A DNA stretch of 64,000 nt from Amphritea opalescens (GTDB lineage: Bacteria; Pseudomonadota; Gammaproteobacteria; Pseudomonadales; Balneatricaceae), in assembly GCF_003957515.1 (NCBI RefSeq), contig NZ_RQXW01000005.1, positions 186,001 through 250,000 on the forward strand, written 5' to 3'. The translations under genes were made by a program, and so were the position numbers. How positions within the stretch are numbered: the first letter of the stretch is position 1; every line of letters begins with the position of its first letter. This document shows, one piece after another, positions 28,750 through 37,742 of the stretch. The notes beneath the pieces were generated by a model, which worked only from the letters and a program-made list of their open reading frames with translations, searched no databases and had not been told where the DNA came from.

Positions 28750-30501
28750 TTAGCTATCACGACTTGGACGCGGCTTGCGCGGCGCACCACGGTCGTTTGT
28801 GCCGCGGCCTTTGCCTTTGAATTCACCCCGAGGTTTGCGTGGGGCTGGGCGAGCAATTTCACCTTCCATCAGGCTGATATCGATCTTCTTACGACAGATA
28901 AAGACACCCTTCAGCTGCTGTAGAACCTCAGTAGGCATTCCTTTCGGCAGTTGTACGGTACTGTAATCATCAAATAAGCGGATATCACCGATATGACGGC
29001 TGTTAATATCGGCTTCGTTGGCGATAGCACCGACGATGTTTTTAACCTGGATGCCGTCGTTACGGCCGACTTCAAGGCGGTACACGTCGAGATCTGCATA
29101 GTTAATGCGTTCGCGTTTAGCGCCTTTATCACCATCGCGGTCACGATCGTTATCGCGTTCGCGGCGGGCACGGGGTTCTGGCTCAGGAGGCAGAATCAAT
29201 GGTTTCTCTTTCTGCGCCATAAATAGCAGTGCTGACGCTAAATCGAGGGTTTCGAGTTTAGTTTCAGTAGCTAGCTGGTCAATCAGTTCGCGGTAAGTGC
29301 TCATATCTTCGTCATTGAAGATAGTCGTGATCTGTTCGCGGAAAGATTCAAGACGTTTGCTCTGTACCATATCCCGTGAAGGAAGGTCCATCTGCTTGAT
29401 TGGCTGGCGTGTTGCTTGTTCGATCTGTTTCAGCAGGCGACGTTCGCGTGGTGCAACAAATAGAATCGCCTTGCCATCACGTCCTGCACGACCGGTACGG
29501 CCGATACGGTGAACGTAAGCTTCGGTGTCATAAGGGATATCATAGTTGATAACCATACCGACACGCTCAACATCAAGACCCCGTGCGGCAACATCGGTTG
29601 CAACAACAATATCAAGTTTGGCGTCTTTCAGGCGTTGTACGGTGCGTTCACGTAGTTGCTGGTTCATGTCGCCGTTAAGTGCTGCGGCAGAATAGCCACG
29701 GGCTTCAAGTTTTTCAGCAATTTCTGTGGTGGCCGTTTTGGTGCGGGCAAAGATGATGATGCCGCCACAATCTTCTGTTTCCAGAATACGCACCAACGCG
29801 TCAAGCTTGTTTACACCAGAAACGATCCAGCAGCGCTGGTCGATGTTTTCCATGGTGGATGTTTTAGAGGCAATCTTGACCTCTTGCGGATCGCGCATAT
29901 AACGCTTAGTGATCCGACGGATCTGCTCAGGCATGGTAGCAGAGAACAGGGCAGTCTGACGTTCGGCTGGCGTTTTAGCCATGATGGTTTCAACATCATC
30001 GATGAAGCCCATACGTAGCATTTCGTCGGCTTCGTCAAGCACCATTGCTTTGAGTTCGTCAAGCTTTAGTGTGCCACGGTTCAAGTGGTCCATGACGCGA
30101 CCCGGTGTGCCTACAACGACATGTGGGCCACGACGCAGTTGTTTTAACTGCAGGGTATAGCTTTGGCCGCCGTAGATTGGCAATACGTGAAAGCCGGGTA
30201 CGTGACGTGCATAAGCTTGAAACGCTTCAGCTACCTGAACGGCGAGTTCGCGCGTCGGAGCGAGTACCAAAACCTGAGGCTTGTTCAGTTTCAGGTCGAT
30301 ACGGCTCAACAGAGGTAAAGCAAAAGCAGCGGTTTTACCGGTACCTGTTTGTGCCATCCCCAGAACATCCTGCCCGTTCAACAATAACGGGATACAAGCT
30401 GCTTGAATTGGTGATGGTGTTTCATAGCCAAGCTCTGTGATGGATTTAAGAACGGAAGAGGGGAGATCAAGGTCGCTGAATGCGACTTGTGTGTCTGACA
30501 T
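28750..30501 (-). CDS. deaD: DEAD-box ATP-dependent RNA helicase DeaD/CsdA
   Basis: Cold-shock-type RNA helicase acting in ribosome assembly and mRNA decay. The 583 residues hold all helicase motifs: Q motif, AQTGTGKT (motif I, about 46-53), PTRELAVQ, VLDEADEML (motif II, about 155), SATMPEQ (III), and the C-terminal helicase domain with HRIGRTGRAGR (VI). A DbpA-type RNA-binding domain lies near residues 485-555 and the tail is Arg/Gly/Lys-rich. The pattern fits DeaD rather than RhlE or SrmB, which lack the DbpA domain. Confidence 0.93.
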   Translation of the reverse strand: MSDTQVAFSDLDLPSSVLKSITELGYETPSPIQAACIPLLLNGQDVLGMAQTGTGKTAAFALPLLSRIDLKLNKPQVLVLAPTRELAVQVAEAFQAYARHVPGFHVLPIYGGQSYTLQLKQLRRGPHVVVGTPGRVMDHLNRGTLKLDELKAMVLDEADEMLRMGFIDDVETIMAKTPAERQTALFSATMPEQIRRITKRYMRDPQEVKIASKTSTMENIDQRCWIVSGVNKLDALVRILETEDCGGIIIFARTKTATTEIAEKLEARGYSAAALNGDMNQQLRERTVQRLKDAKLDIVVATDVAARGLDVERVGMVINYDIPYDTEAYVHRIGRTGRAGRDGKAILFVAPRERRLLKQIEQATRQPIKQMDLPSRDMVQSKRLESFREQITTIFNDEDMSTYRELIDQLATETKLETLDLASALLFMAQKEKPLILPPEPEPRARRERDNDRDRDGDKGAKRERINYADLDVYRLEVGRNDGIQVKNIVGAIANEADINSRHIGDIRLFDDYSTVQLPKGMPTEVLQQLKGVFICRKKIDISLMEGEIARPAPRKPRGEFKGKGRGTNDRGAPRKPRPSRDS

Positions 30502-30608
30502 ATTTGAAGGTACCGGAAGGAATGGAATTGTAAAACGCAGTATTATACGCTTGTTGTTAAATAAATGCCCGTTTTTTTATTGTGGGGGTTCAGAGTGGCT
30601 GTGTTTGC

Positions 30609-31265
30609 TCAGTTAAGTTGTATGTCGTCGTACCAGCTGAGGAAGCTGGCGCCCCCATTATCGCTATCCGTCATAATCGCAACGGCTTCGATCTCTGAGT
30701 AAGTTGTGCCAAAAGCGGTTTTCAGGTCGGCCTGTATGGTGCGGTTGTGTTGGGTCCACTGGCCGATTAAATCGATGCCACTATCGACAGCCCACATTTT
30801 CGCTCTGCTGGTGAAGGGATTGTCCCAGCGGGTATCGATCGCTGTATTGTTTGACCAGACATATACCAAGGTGCGCTTTTGCCAGAAAAAAGGGCCGTCA
30901 GAGACAACGATGTATATGCGAACGGGGAAGTCATCGCCTGCTTTGCTGGTTTCAATCGCCCCGGGCCAGATGGTACTGACTTTCCAGCGCCAGCCGAGCC
31001 GTGTGTCGGCGTTGATGGGGAGTTTCTTTTTGTAAAAGAGCCCAGATGCTGAGCCAACGGCGCGTGCTTCTAATATCTCGTTATTGGCTTCGTTGATGAT
31101 GCGGTATTGGGTTTCATCGACAAAATTTTCGCTTTCCCACTGCTTAATGCCTTGCTGATCAACGTCAGGAATGAGTGATGTTGAGGCTCGACTGGTTGTT
31201 GATAGTAGTAGTAATAGACAAAATGCATAGACTGTTGAGTAAAAAATGGACAATTTCTGTTTCAT
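30609..31265 (-). CDS. DUF3047 family exported protein
   Basis: A 218-residue protein with a Sec signal peptide (FCLLLLLST core, SRA cleavage region) and a DUF3047 domain: GWRWKVSTIWPGAIE, then DDFPVRIYIVVSDG, VYVWSN, and ADLKTAFG with a C-terminal IMTDSDNGG. The domain looks like a lectin/beta-sandwich fold of unknown role in the periplasm. It stands alone. Its start codon borders the candidate structured RNA on the opposite strand. Confidence 0.85.
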   Translation of the reverse strand: MKQKLSIFYSTVYAFCLLLLLSTTSRASTSLIPDVDQQGIKQWESENFVDETQYRIINEANNEILEARAVGSASGLFYKKKLPINADTRLGWRWKVSTIWPGAIETSKAGDDFPVRIYIVVSDGPFFWQKRTLVYVWSNNTAIDTRWDNPFTSRAKMWAVDSGIDLIGQWTQHNRTIQADLKTAFGTTYSEIEAVAIMTDSDNGGASFLSWYDDIQLN

Positions 31266-31304
31266 TGTATGGCTTTCGTCTATGCTAAAGAGGTGTTTAG
31301 GGCC

Positions 31305-31509
31305 AATGTATCAGAGTTTAGTGCCTATTTCCCCTTCTGGTTAGGCTCTGAAAAATTAACGACGGGTTGCTATTCATATCCAGTCGAAGGTTTGCATTGG
31401 TCTGTCACGACGAGCAGAAGAGTTGTTGGTCTATTCCCCTAGATGGCAACTCATCATCGTTTTTATTTTGCTCTTTAAGGAGTCTGGGTTATTCCAGGCT
31501 CCTTTTTTT
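31305..31509 (+). ncRNA. Candidate small structured RNA with UUCCCC loops
   Basis: The gap holds a plus-strand intrinsic terminator with no gene upstream of it on that strand. Hairpin 1 is TCAGA (31311-31315) with TCTGA (31347-31351) and GCCTA (31323-31327) with TAGGC (31342-31346); its 14-base loop begins TTTCCCC. Hairpin 2 is GAGTTG (31420-31425) with CAACTC (31447-31452) and TCTA (31430-31433) with TAGA (31440-31443), closing a TTCCCC loop. The third is the terminator GGAGTCTGG/CCAGGCTCC (31479-31502) plus seven T. C-rich loops of this kind can pair with Shine-Dalgarno sequences. The 5' end is a guess; TATGCT at 31281 is a weak -10 candidate. Confidence 0.5.
31479..31509 (+). terminator. 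Orphan intrinsic terminator
   Basis: A 9-bp stem (31479-31487 with 31494-31502, one T-G wobble) and a GTTATT loop, followed by seven T. The nearest plus-strand gene upstream ends 5 kb away, so it most likely ends a small RNA or a leader transcript of the next gene. Confidence 0.85.
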
Positions 31510-31698
31510 CTTCTAGCTGTTCTTCTGGCTTTTCTGCGGATTTTTTGCTGCGTGTCACCTTCAGGTATCTTATGATAAGCAGCTGGGCTCAGGCTTCTGC
31601 CTGTGCGGTTGTCGGTTATATGGGTGTCGGTATGTGGGTGCCGAATATCACTCTATGTGTGTCTTTTCGATGATTTTAGCTTTAATTTAGGGGGTAAT

Positions 31699-32004
31699 GT
31701 GACACAGAATCCAGCCTATGAAGTGATTTGGCAGGTCATTGCTTCGATTCCGCAAGGGAAGGTGGCGACCTATGGGCAGGTGGCTCATCTGGCGGGGCTG
31801 CCTGGGGCGGCTCGAATGGTTGGTCGATGTCTTAGTCAGTTGCCTCGTGACACTAAGTTACCCTGGTTTCGGGTGGTTAATGCCAGCGGGAGAATCTCTT
31901 TGCCTGTTGGGAGTGATGGCTATTTAAGGCAGGTCGCGTTGTTACAGGAGGAAGACATTGCGGTGATGAATGGCCGAATAAGTCTGGCAAAGTTTCGTTT
32001 ATGA
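31699..32004 (+). CDS. Alkyltransferase-like (Atl/MGMT family) DNA-binding protein
   Basis: A 101-residue protein consisting only of the C-terminal DNA-binding fold of O6-alkylguanine transferases. KVATYGQVAHLAGLPGAARMVGR contains the helix-turn-helix and the arginine finger. The methyl-acceptor motif PCHR is replaced by PWFRVVNASG, so it cannot accept alkyl groups. Such Atl proteins flag O6-alkylguanine lesions for nucleotide excision repair. The open frame reaches upstream to 31603, but the GTG at 31699 with AGGGGGT before it gives the family N-terminus. Confidence 0.9.
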   Translation: MTQNPAYEVIWQVIASIPQGKVATYGQVAHLAGLPGAARMVGRCLSQLPRDTKLPWFRVVNASGRISLPVGSDGYLRQVALLQEEDIAVMNGRISLAKFRL

Positions 32005-32040
32005 CTGAATTGGCTTGGGTTTGGACTTGTGCTTGAGGTC

Positions 32041-32076
32041 AGGATCAGGGGCCCGCTTTCTGGTCGCCCTGATCCT
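32041..32076 (+). terminator. Hairpin after the alkyltransferase-like gene
   Basis: A perfect 10-bp stem, AGGATCAGGG (32041-32050) with CCCTGATCCT (32067-32076), and a 16-base loop. Only a weak T-rich stretch (TGATTTG) follows, so termination may be partial. Confidence 0.6.
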
Positions 32077-32109
32077 TGATTTGTCGCTCTTTGTTGATGG
32101 GGGCGGCAG

Positions 32110-32505
32110 TTATTCTAGGTTGCCTGCTTCCATATCATAGGGAAAGCAGCCGACAAAATGGACATACTCATCTTCAAAGATGTGGGTCTTTTTGGCGCGA
32201 TACTCAAAATCAAACACCAGTATTAACCAGCTGGCCTGTTTATCACCGAGCTTCTCAATCTTTTTAATGATGGCTTCGCCATAGGAGTATGACCAAGAGC
32301 AGGGAGCGACAATGTCGCGGATTGGGGCTAAGCCTTGCTCGCAACCGTTGGTTTCCATGTTTTCAGGGTTATATTCGGTAATTTCAAAGTTTTTCGCCCA
32401 GCGGTCCAGCCCCTGTTCATCCTCTTCGAAATAGCTGTCAGGAATGCTGGAATAGTCGGTGGTTGAATACCAGACTGACACAATGCCTTCTTTTTCAAAA
32501 TTCAT
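32110..32505 (-). CDS. Imm22-like immunity family protein
   Basis: Acidic cytoplasmic protein of 131 residues without signal peptide. The N-terminal VSVWYSTTDYSSIPDSYFEEDE, the acidic middle and the late ASWLILVFDFEY strand resemble Immunity protein 22, a family found in polymorphic toxin loci. The resemblance is by eye and moderate. Its ATG overlaps the stop of yfcL (ATGA), so it is translationally coupled at the end of the purM-purN operon. No toxin gene is nearby. It could be an ordinary housekeeping relative of that fold. Confidence 0.55.
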   Translation of the reverse strand: MNFEKEGIVSVWYSTTDYSSIPDSYFEEDEQGLDRWAKNFEITEYNPENMETNGCEQGLAPIRDIVAPCSWSYSYGEAIIKKIEKLGDKQASWLILVFDFEYRAKKTHIFEDEYVHFVGCFPYDMEAGNLE

Positions 32506-32768
32506 GCCGCTGTCTCACTGAGTTGCTGCCAGAGTGAGCGAATATCGTTGATATCCTGCTCGCTGAGTTGGTCTACTTTAAAAGCGGATTCTAAACTGTG
32601 TTCCAGTTGTTGTCTGAACTGCAGTGCGGTGTCGCCTTGCTCAGCACTTACGAGGCTGATGTGCCCCAGTAGATAGCTACAAAGAAACAGCTGATTGGGT
32701 TCGGCGTCGGTTTCCATTGCGATCAGCTGGTTGTACATTGATTCAGCCTGTTGTTCGTATGCGGTCAT
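32502..32768 (-). CDS. yfcL: YfcL family protein
   Basis: An 88-residue helical protein with the YfcL pattern: MYNQLIAMETDAEPNQLF, then SYLLGHISLVSAEQG and a C-terminal helix. The start at 32768 overlaps the DUF3108 stop by one base (TGATG), and its own stop overlaps the next start by four bases. The three genes are therefore tightly coupled. Function is unknown. Confidence 0.75.
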   Translation of the reverse strand: MTAYEQQAESMYNQLIAMETDAEPNQLFLCSYLLGHISLVSAEQGDTALQFRQQLEHSLESAFKVDQLSEQDINDIRSLWQQLSETAA

Positions 32769-33472
32769 CAGGGTTCCATAAATTCCAGTTTGTCGATGAG
32801 TAAGCTGTATTTTTTGCCGCTCTTTTCGACCTGTTGCAGTTTTACAACCATATAGCCGAGCTCTGGCGCGCACCACAGGAAGGTTTCGCGGTTGCTGTCG
32901 GGGCCTCGGTCTCGTTGAATTTTGATCGCCTCAAAGGAGCCGATGCCGGTTGTGACGTTTTCTTTGCCGACAATAATAAACGGATAGGTTTTGGTTTTTC
33001 CGCCGTCGGCGACTTGGTAGGACAGCTCTGTTTTACCAGCCGCAAGATCGAGGCGCATCTGTATCTGATAGCTGAGTTTGTCCTGTGTGCCAGGGAGGAT
33101 GTCCATGGTCCAGGGCTTTTTGGCGATGTCGTTGAGTACGCTGCCGGTGTTCCAGTTGAATTGCAGTACTGCATTTTTATTATTACCGATCACCTTGCGA
33201 TGATATTCATAATGTTGTGGCAGAACGTTTTGCCCCTGAAGCGTAAACTCGGTGAATTCGTCGACTTTGGCGATCAGTGCAGTGGCGCGAAGGGAGCGTT
33301 TCCAGCGATCGCCAGTACGTGTTAATTCACTGATGGCATCGCCGCCAAATGAGATGCCTACATCCCACTGTGCTTTATAAATCGCTTTGTAGGGTTTGAG
33401 TATCTCAGAAGCCTGTGTTGGTAATGTACAAGCTAGCAAAAGTGTCGAGATAAGTAGGGTGCTAAGTCGCAT
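32768..33472 (-). CDS. DUF3108 family exported protein
   Basis: A 234-residue protein with a signal peptide (LSTLLISTLLLACTLPTQA) and a DUF3108 beta-rich domain: YKAIYKAQWDVGISFGGDAI, VLPQHYEYHRKVIG, LSYQIQMRLDLAAG and a C-terminal GYMVVKLQQVE. It is probably periplasmic. The same gene follows purN in Pseudomonas, so the arrangement is an old one, although any link to purine synthesis is unclear. Three bases separate it from purN. Confidence 0.87.
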   Translation of the reverse strand: MRLSTLLISTLLLACTLPTQASEILKPYKAIYKAQWDVGISFGGDAISELTRTGDRWKRSLRATALIAKVDEFTEFTLQGQNVLPQHYEYHRKVIGNNKNAVLQFNWNTGSVLNDIAKKPWTMDILPGTQDKLSYQIQMRLDLAAGKTELSYQVADGGKTKTYPFIIVGKENVTTGIGSFEAIKIQRDRGPDSNRETFLWCAPELGYMVVKLQQVEKSGKKYSLLIDKLEFMEP

Positions 33473-33475
33473 CGG

Positions 33476-34129
33476 TTACTCCTGAATGAATTGATATCCT
33501 TCAGGTTGCAGGATAGAGCCGTCGAGCTGAACCGAGCCTGAAACCGAGAGTGCTAGGCGATCTGCACAAAACCATTCAACCGCTAGCGGATAAATGTTGT
33601 GTTCAGCGTGGTGAATGCGCTGTTGCAAGCTGTCAGCATTATCCGTTGGGAGGATATCCAGCGGTGCTTGAATGGCTAAGGGGCCGCCATCGAGCTCTTC
33701 GGTGACAAAGTGCACCGTACAGCCGTGCTGGGCATCACCGGCATCGAGTGCCCGCTGATGTGTATGAAGTCCTTTGTACTTGGGCAGTAAAGAGGGATGA
33801 ATGTTAAGCATCCGACCTTGATAGTGGCGCACAAACTCGGCGGAGAGGATGCGCATAAAGCCTGCCAGTACGATTAAGTCTGGGGTGTAGGTATCGATAG
33901 CCTCGATCATGGCTGTATCGAAGTGTTCCCGGCTGTCATAATCATTATGGTTGATAACGATTTGGGGAATACCGGCTGCGCGGGCACGCTCTAGGCCAAA
34001 GACACCTGTTTTATTGCTGAGTACTGCAGCGATGCGGCCATTAATCTGGCCGCTCGCAATCGCATCGATGATCGCCTGCAGGTTTGAACCACTGCCGGAG
34101 ATCAAAACAACAATGCTTTTTTCAGCCAT
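33476..34129 (-). CDS. purN: Phosphoribosylglycinamide formyltransferase
   Basis: Transfers a formyl group from 10-formyl-THF to GAR in purine synthesis. The 217 residues have the GAR-phosphate site VLISGSGSNLQAII near the N-terminus, GFMRILSAEFV, and the catalytic NIHPSLLPKYKGLHTHQRAL (Asn and His) with the later Asp in VTEELDGGP. Two bases separate it from purM upstream. Confidence 0.96.
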   Translation of the reverse strand: MAEKSIVVLISGSGSNLQAIIDAIASGQINGRIAAVLSNKTGVFGLERARAAGIPQIVINHNDYDSREHFDTAMIEAIDTYTPDLIVLAGFMRILSAEFVRHYQGRMLNIHPSLLPKYKGLHTHQRALDAGDAQHGCTVHFVTEELDGGPLAIQAPLDILPTDNADSLQQRIHHAEHNIYPLAVEWFCADRLALSVSGSVQLDGSILQPEGYQFIQE

Positions 34130-34131
34130 TA

Positions 34132-35190
34132 TTAGGCCTCCAAGCCCTGTAAATCTACCTGTTCTTCGCCGTCGATAGCGGAGGCAATTTCACCCACGAT
34201 AAACGGTGCTTCGCCGGCATCGGTCAGGATTTTCAGCGCGTTGTCGGCGGTGTCAGCCGGTACGCAGATAACCATGCCGATACCGCAGTTAAGGGTGCGG
34301 TACATCTCACGGGCATCAACATTGCCTAGCTTTTGAATCCAACGGAAGACTTCAGGCATCTGCCAGCTATTGATATCAATGATCGCTTTAGCATTTTTTG
34401 GCAATACACGTGGAATGTTTTCCAGCAAGCCACCACCGGTAATATGGGATAGTGCATTCACTTGGCTGTTTTTGATCAGCTCTAGAACGGGTTTAACATA
34501 GATGCGGGTGGGTTCTAGCAGCGCTTCGGTCAATGGTTTGCCATCGACAGTACCGCTCAGATCAGCGCCTCGGACTTCGATGATCTTGCGGATCAGCGAA
34601 TAGCCGTTAGAGTGTGGGCCGGAGGAAGGCAGGGCGATGAGTTTGTCGCCGACACTGACCTTAGAGCCGTCAATAATGTCATCTTTTTCGACAACGCCAA
34701 CACAGAAGCCGGCTAAGTCGTAATCTTCACCCTCATACATGCCGGGCATTTCAGCGGTTTCGCCGCCGACTAGCGCCGCACCGGCTAACTCACAACCTGC
34801 GCCAATACCGGTAACAACATCCGCTGCGATATCGATGTTTAGTTTGCCGGTGGCATAGTAATCAAGGAAGAACAGAGGTTCAGCACCCGCAACGATGAGA
34901 TCGTTGACGCACATGGCGACGAGATCGATGCCGATGGTATCGTGTTTTTTCAGCTCCATAGCTAGGCGCAACTTAGTGCCTACACCGTCGGTACCGGATA
35001 CCAGAACAGGTTTTTTGTAACCTTCTGGGATTTCGCATAGGGCACCGAAGCCGCCTAGGCCACCCATAACTTCGGGACGGGCGGTGCGTTTTGCAACGCC
35101 TTTGATACGATCAACCAGTGCGTTTCCGGCATCGATATCGACACCGGCGTCTTTGTAGCTGATAGGAGTGTTATGGTCAGTTGCAGACAT
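34132..35190 (-). CDS. purM: Phosphoribosylformylglycinamidine cyclo-ligase
   Basis: AIR synthetase, converting FGAM to AIR with ATP. The 352 residues start with [20 protein letters not shown]; the ATP/substrate region has [14 protein letters not shown], and [13 protein letters not shown] and [16 protein letters not shown] are diagnostic. First gene of purM-purN-DUF3108-yfcL-Imm22-like. The upstream 170 bases are shared with the divergent DUF2066 gene; TGATAGAAT on the minus strand near 35245 looks like an extended -10 element. Confidence 0.97.
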   Translation of the reverse strand: MSATDHNTPISYKDAGVDIDAGNALVDRIKGVAKRTARPEVMGGLGGFGALCEIPEGYKKPVLVSGTDGVGTKLRLAMELKKHDTIGIDLVAMCVNDLIVAGAEPLFFLDYYATGKLNIDIAADVVTGIGAGCELAGAALVGGETAEMPGMYEGEDYDLAGFCVGVVEKDDIIDGSKVSVGDKLIALPSSGPHSNGYSLIRKIIEVRGADLSGTVDGKPLTEALLEPTRIYVKPVLELIKNSQVNALSHITGGGLLENIPRVLPKNAKAIIDINSWQMPEVFRWIQKLGNVDAREMYRTLNCGIGMVICVPADTADNALKILTDAGEAPFIVGEIASAIDGEEQVDLQGLEA

Positions 35191-35363
35191 AGTTTGTATG
35201 AACCTGTTCGGGCTGATTACTGATTGAAAAAATTTGACGCGTATTCTATCAGGTTGATGGTGAGGGGGCTATTGTGTGTTAAAGTTTATGCCGCTTAAAA
35301 AGTCACTTTTTTTAGGCTGCCATTCATGGCGGCTAGGCAGGAAAACGGAGTTTAACCACAATC

Positions 35364-36440
35364 ATGATACGCAAGCTTTATAACAGCCTATTGGTGATGA
35401 TGTTAGTCAGCCTATGCTCTCTCAGTCAGGCGGCTATGGTGAACGGGCTGTACAGCACTGAAATGTTAGTGCCTGAACAGTTGCCCGAGCCCTCGAATGA
35501 GCAACTGACGCAGGGCTTGCAAGCGGTATTGATTAAGGTGTCTGGGCGCAGCAACGTGATTAATAAGCCGTCGGTAATGAAGGCTTTGCAACAACCCTCG
35601 GCTTGGTTGAACCAATTTAGCTATCAGGCAACTCAAACGCCGATATCCGCTGGCGATGGGCGTGAAGTGTTGGGGCAACGGCTATTGCTGGAGTTTGATC
35701 CGGTGCTGATTAAACGGTTGTTGCAACAAGCGGGGCTAAAGGCGGTTGGTCATGCGCGTCCAGCATTGCTGGTGTGGTTAGCACAACAGCGCGGTAATAC
35801 GGCTCGAGATTATGTGGCGCCGGAAAGTCAAATATATGCAGAGTTGGTCGCCCAAGCTCAAGTGCGTGGAGTGCCTCTGGATGTGCCCCTGCTGGATTTG
35901 AATGATCAAACCGCTTTGGATGTGAGTGATTTGTGGGGCTTTTTTCGTGAGCCGGTGCAGCAGGCGTCACAGCGTTATCAACCGGATGCGATTTTGCTTG
36001 GTCGATTGATACAAAGCAGTAGCGGTGGCTGGCAAACCGAATGGTTGTTGTTACAGCAGGGAAACGCTCACGCAATGAAGCCTAGCGGTGCGCTATCGGA
36101 GCAGCTGCAACAGGTTATTAACGAGTCGGCGGATACGGTTCTCGGCTCGCTAGGCACGGCTCAGTTTAATTATATAGAAACGGGTTTGCTGCTTGAGGTC
36201 ACTAATATAGGTGGTGTCAGCGATTATCTGCAATTGTCAGACTATCTAGCGACGTTGCAGCCGGTTGATGCGGTGCGAGTCAGTGCTATCGAGGCTGATC
36301 GAGTATTATTGCGGGTTGAAATTCAGGGCGGTGTGCAGGCGTTGGATCAAGCGGTTCGCTTGAATCCACGGATGTCACCGGCGCCAAGGCTAAATGCCGG
36401 CGGTGCTGAAACGGTTTATTCTTATCGCTGGCAGGAATAG
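35364..36440 (+). CDS. DUF2066 family exported protein
   Basis: A 358-residue protein with a signal peptide (LLVMMLVSLCSLSQA) followed by a DUF2066 domain: NGLYSTEMLVPEQ, then LIKVSGRSNVIN and ALLVWLA. Its position divergent from purM and upstream of a PerM-type permease and hda is the same as in Pseudomonas. No strong ribosome site directly precedes the ATG (GGAG lies 16 bases back). Function is unknown. Confidence 0.87.
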   Translation: MIRKLYNSLLVMMLVSLCSLSQAAMVNGLYSTEMLVPEQLPEPSNEQLTQGLQAVLIKVSGRSNVINKPSVMKALQQPSAWLNQFSYQATQTPISAGDGREVLGQRLLLEFDPVLIKRLLQQAGLKAVGHARPALLVWLAQQRGNTARDYVAPESQIYAELVAQAQVRGVPLDVPLLDLNDQTALDVSDLWGFFREPVQQASQRYQPDAILLGRLIQSSSGGWQTEWLLLQQGNAHAMKPSGALSEQLQQVINESADTVLGSLGTAQFNYIETGLLLEVTNIGGVSDYLQLSDYLATLQPVDAVRVSAIEADRVLLRVEIQGGVQALDQAVRLNPRMSPAPRLNAGGAETVYSYRWQE

Positions 36441-36507
36441 TGATCAATAGGGTTGCTCGCCTCTCAATAGGGTGTCAATTCTTCGTTGGGTTTGAAAGGG
36501 ACTGTAT

Positions 36508-37560
36508 ATGAGTGATTCACAACGTTGGTTTTTTCTCATCCTTGCGGTGGTGGTAGCCCTGCTACTTTATTTATTGCAACCTATCTTATCGCCCTTTGTG
36601 GTGGCGGCCTTGTTAGCTTATTTAGCTGACCCTATGGCTGATAGGCTCGAAGCACGAGGGCTGAGTCGTACGTTATCGGTGGTTGTTGTGTTTTTGGTGA
36701 TGACCACGGTGTTGCTGTTATTGGTGATCTGGTTGCTGCCCAAGTTGGGCTATCAGTTGCAGGTGATGATTAAGCTGGTGCCGCAGGTCTTCGCCATGAT
36801 ACAGACCGTCTGGATACCTTGGTTGGAATCGAATACGGGTATTTCATTGGAGGGCTTCGATCTTCAGAGTGTGCAGGCACTGATGAGCGGGCACTGGCAG
36901 CAGACCGGTAGTTTGGTGAAAAATATCTTTAGTAGCGTCGGTGAGTCGGGTTTGGCGCTGGCCGCTTGGGTAGCGAATTTAGTATTGATTCCCGTGGTTA
37001 TGTTTTATTTGCTGCGTGACTGGGATGTCATGATGGGTAAAATTGGCTACCTATTACCGCGTAATTTAGAAAAAAAGGTCACGCTTTGGGCGAATGAGTG
37101 TGATGAAGTGCTGGGTGCTTTTATTAAAGGGCAGTTGTTAGTCATGCTGGCGCTTGGGATTATCTACTCGCTGGGGCTTTGGACGGTCGGATTAGACCTG
37201 GCTTTGCTCGTGGGCATGTTGGCCGGTTTGGCCAGTATTGTGCCTTATATGGGGTTTATTGTGGGTATCGTTGCCGCAGGTGTTGCGGCGATGTTGCAGT
37301 TTAATGATTTGACTATGCTTGCTTGGGTCGGTGTGGTGTTTGCCATCGGTCAAGCATTGGAAGGTATGGTCCTGACGCCCCTGTTGGTAGGCGATCGTAT
37401 TGGCTTACATCCCGTCGCTGTTATTTTTGCCATTATGGCCGGCGGCCAGCTATTCGGTTTTGTTGGGATTTTGATTGCACTTCCCGTTGCGGCGGTTATT
37501 ATGGTGCTCCTTCGTCACCTGCATCAAGGTTATAAAAGTAGTAAACTTTATGACTGTTGA
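36508..37560 (+). CDS. perM: AI-2E/PerM family transporter
   Basis: Integral membrane protein of 350 residues with about eight hydrophobic segments: two near the N-terminus (LILAVVVALLLYLLQPILSPFV and LADPMADRLE after it), a soluble middle region, and a C-terminal cluster with LVLIPVVMFYLLRDWD and GQALEGMVLTPLLVGDRIGLHPV, all typical of the family. Some relatives export autoinducer-2 or act as Na+/H+ antiporters; the substrate here is unknown. It precedes hda by 180 bases. Confidence 0.88.
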   Translation: MSDSQRWFFLILAVVVALLLYLLQPILSPFVVAALLAYLADPMADRLEARGLSRTLSVVVVFLVMTTVLLLLVIWLLPKLGYQLQVMIKLVPQVFAMIQTVWIPWLESNTGISLEGFDLQSVQALMSGHWQQTGSLVKNIFSSVGESGLALAAWVANLVLIPVVMFYLLRDWDVMMGKIGYLLPRNLEKKVTLWANECDEVLGAFIKGQLLVMLALGIIYSLGLWTVGLDLALLVGMLAGLASIVPYMGFIVGIVAAGVAAMLQFNDLTMLAWVGVVFAIGQALEGMVLTPLLVGDRIGLHPVAVIFAIMAGGQLFGFVGILIALPVAAVIMVLLRHLHQGYKSSKLYDC

Positions 37561-37742
37561 GCGGTTGATGGATTGAACAACGAGATTTGAGGTTTAGCGC
37601 TCTGCCCTAATGAGCACAGAATACTAAGCTGCTAGCAATGATAGGTATAAAATGTGTTGCTGCGATACAGCTTGGGAAACCCACAATTTTAAACGTGAGA
37701 AAGGCCCTGTAGCTAACTGCCGGCCAATAAATATTGATATAG

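Noticed and set aside
31265-31291. TTGTAT and TAAAGA as promoter of the candidate small RNA
   Set aside because: Spacing is only 15 bases and both hexamers are weak, so no promoter is claimed.
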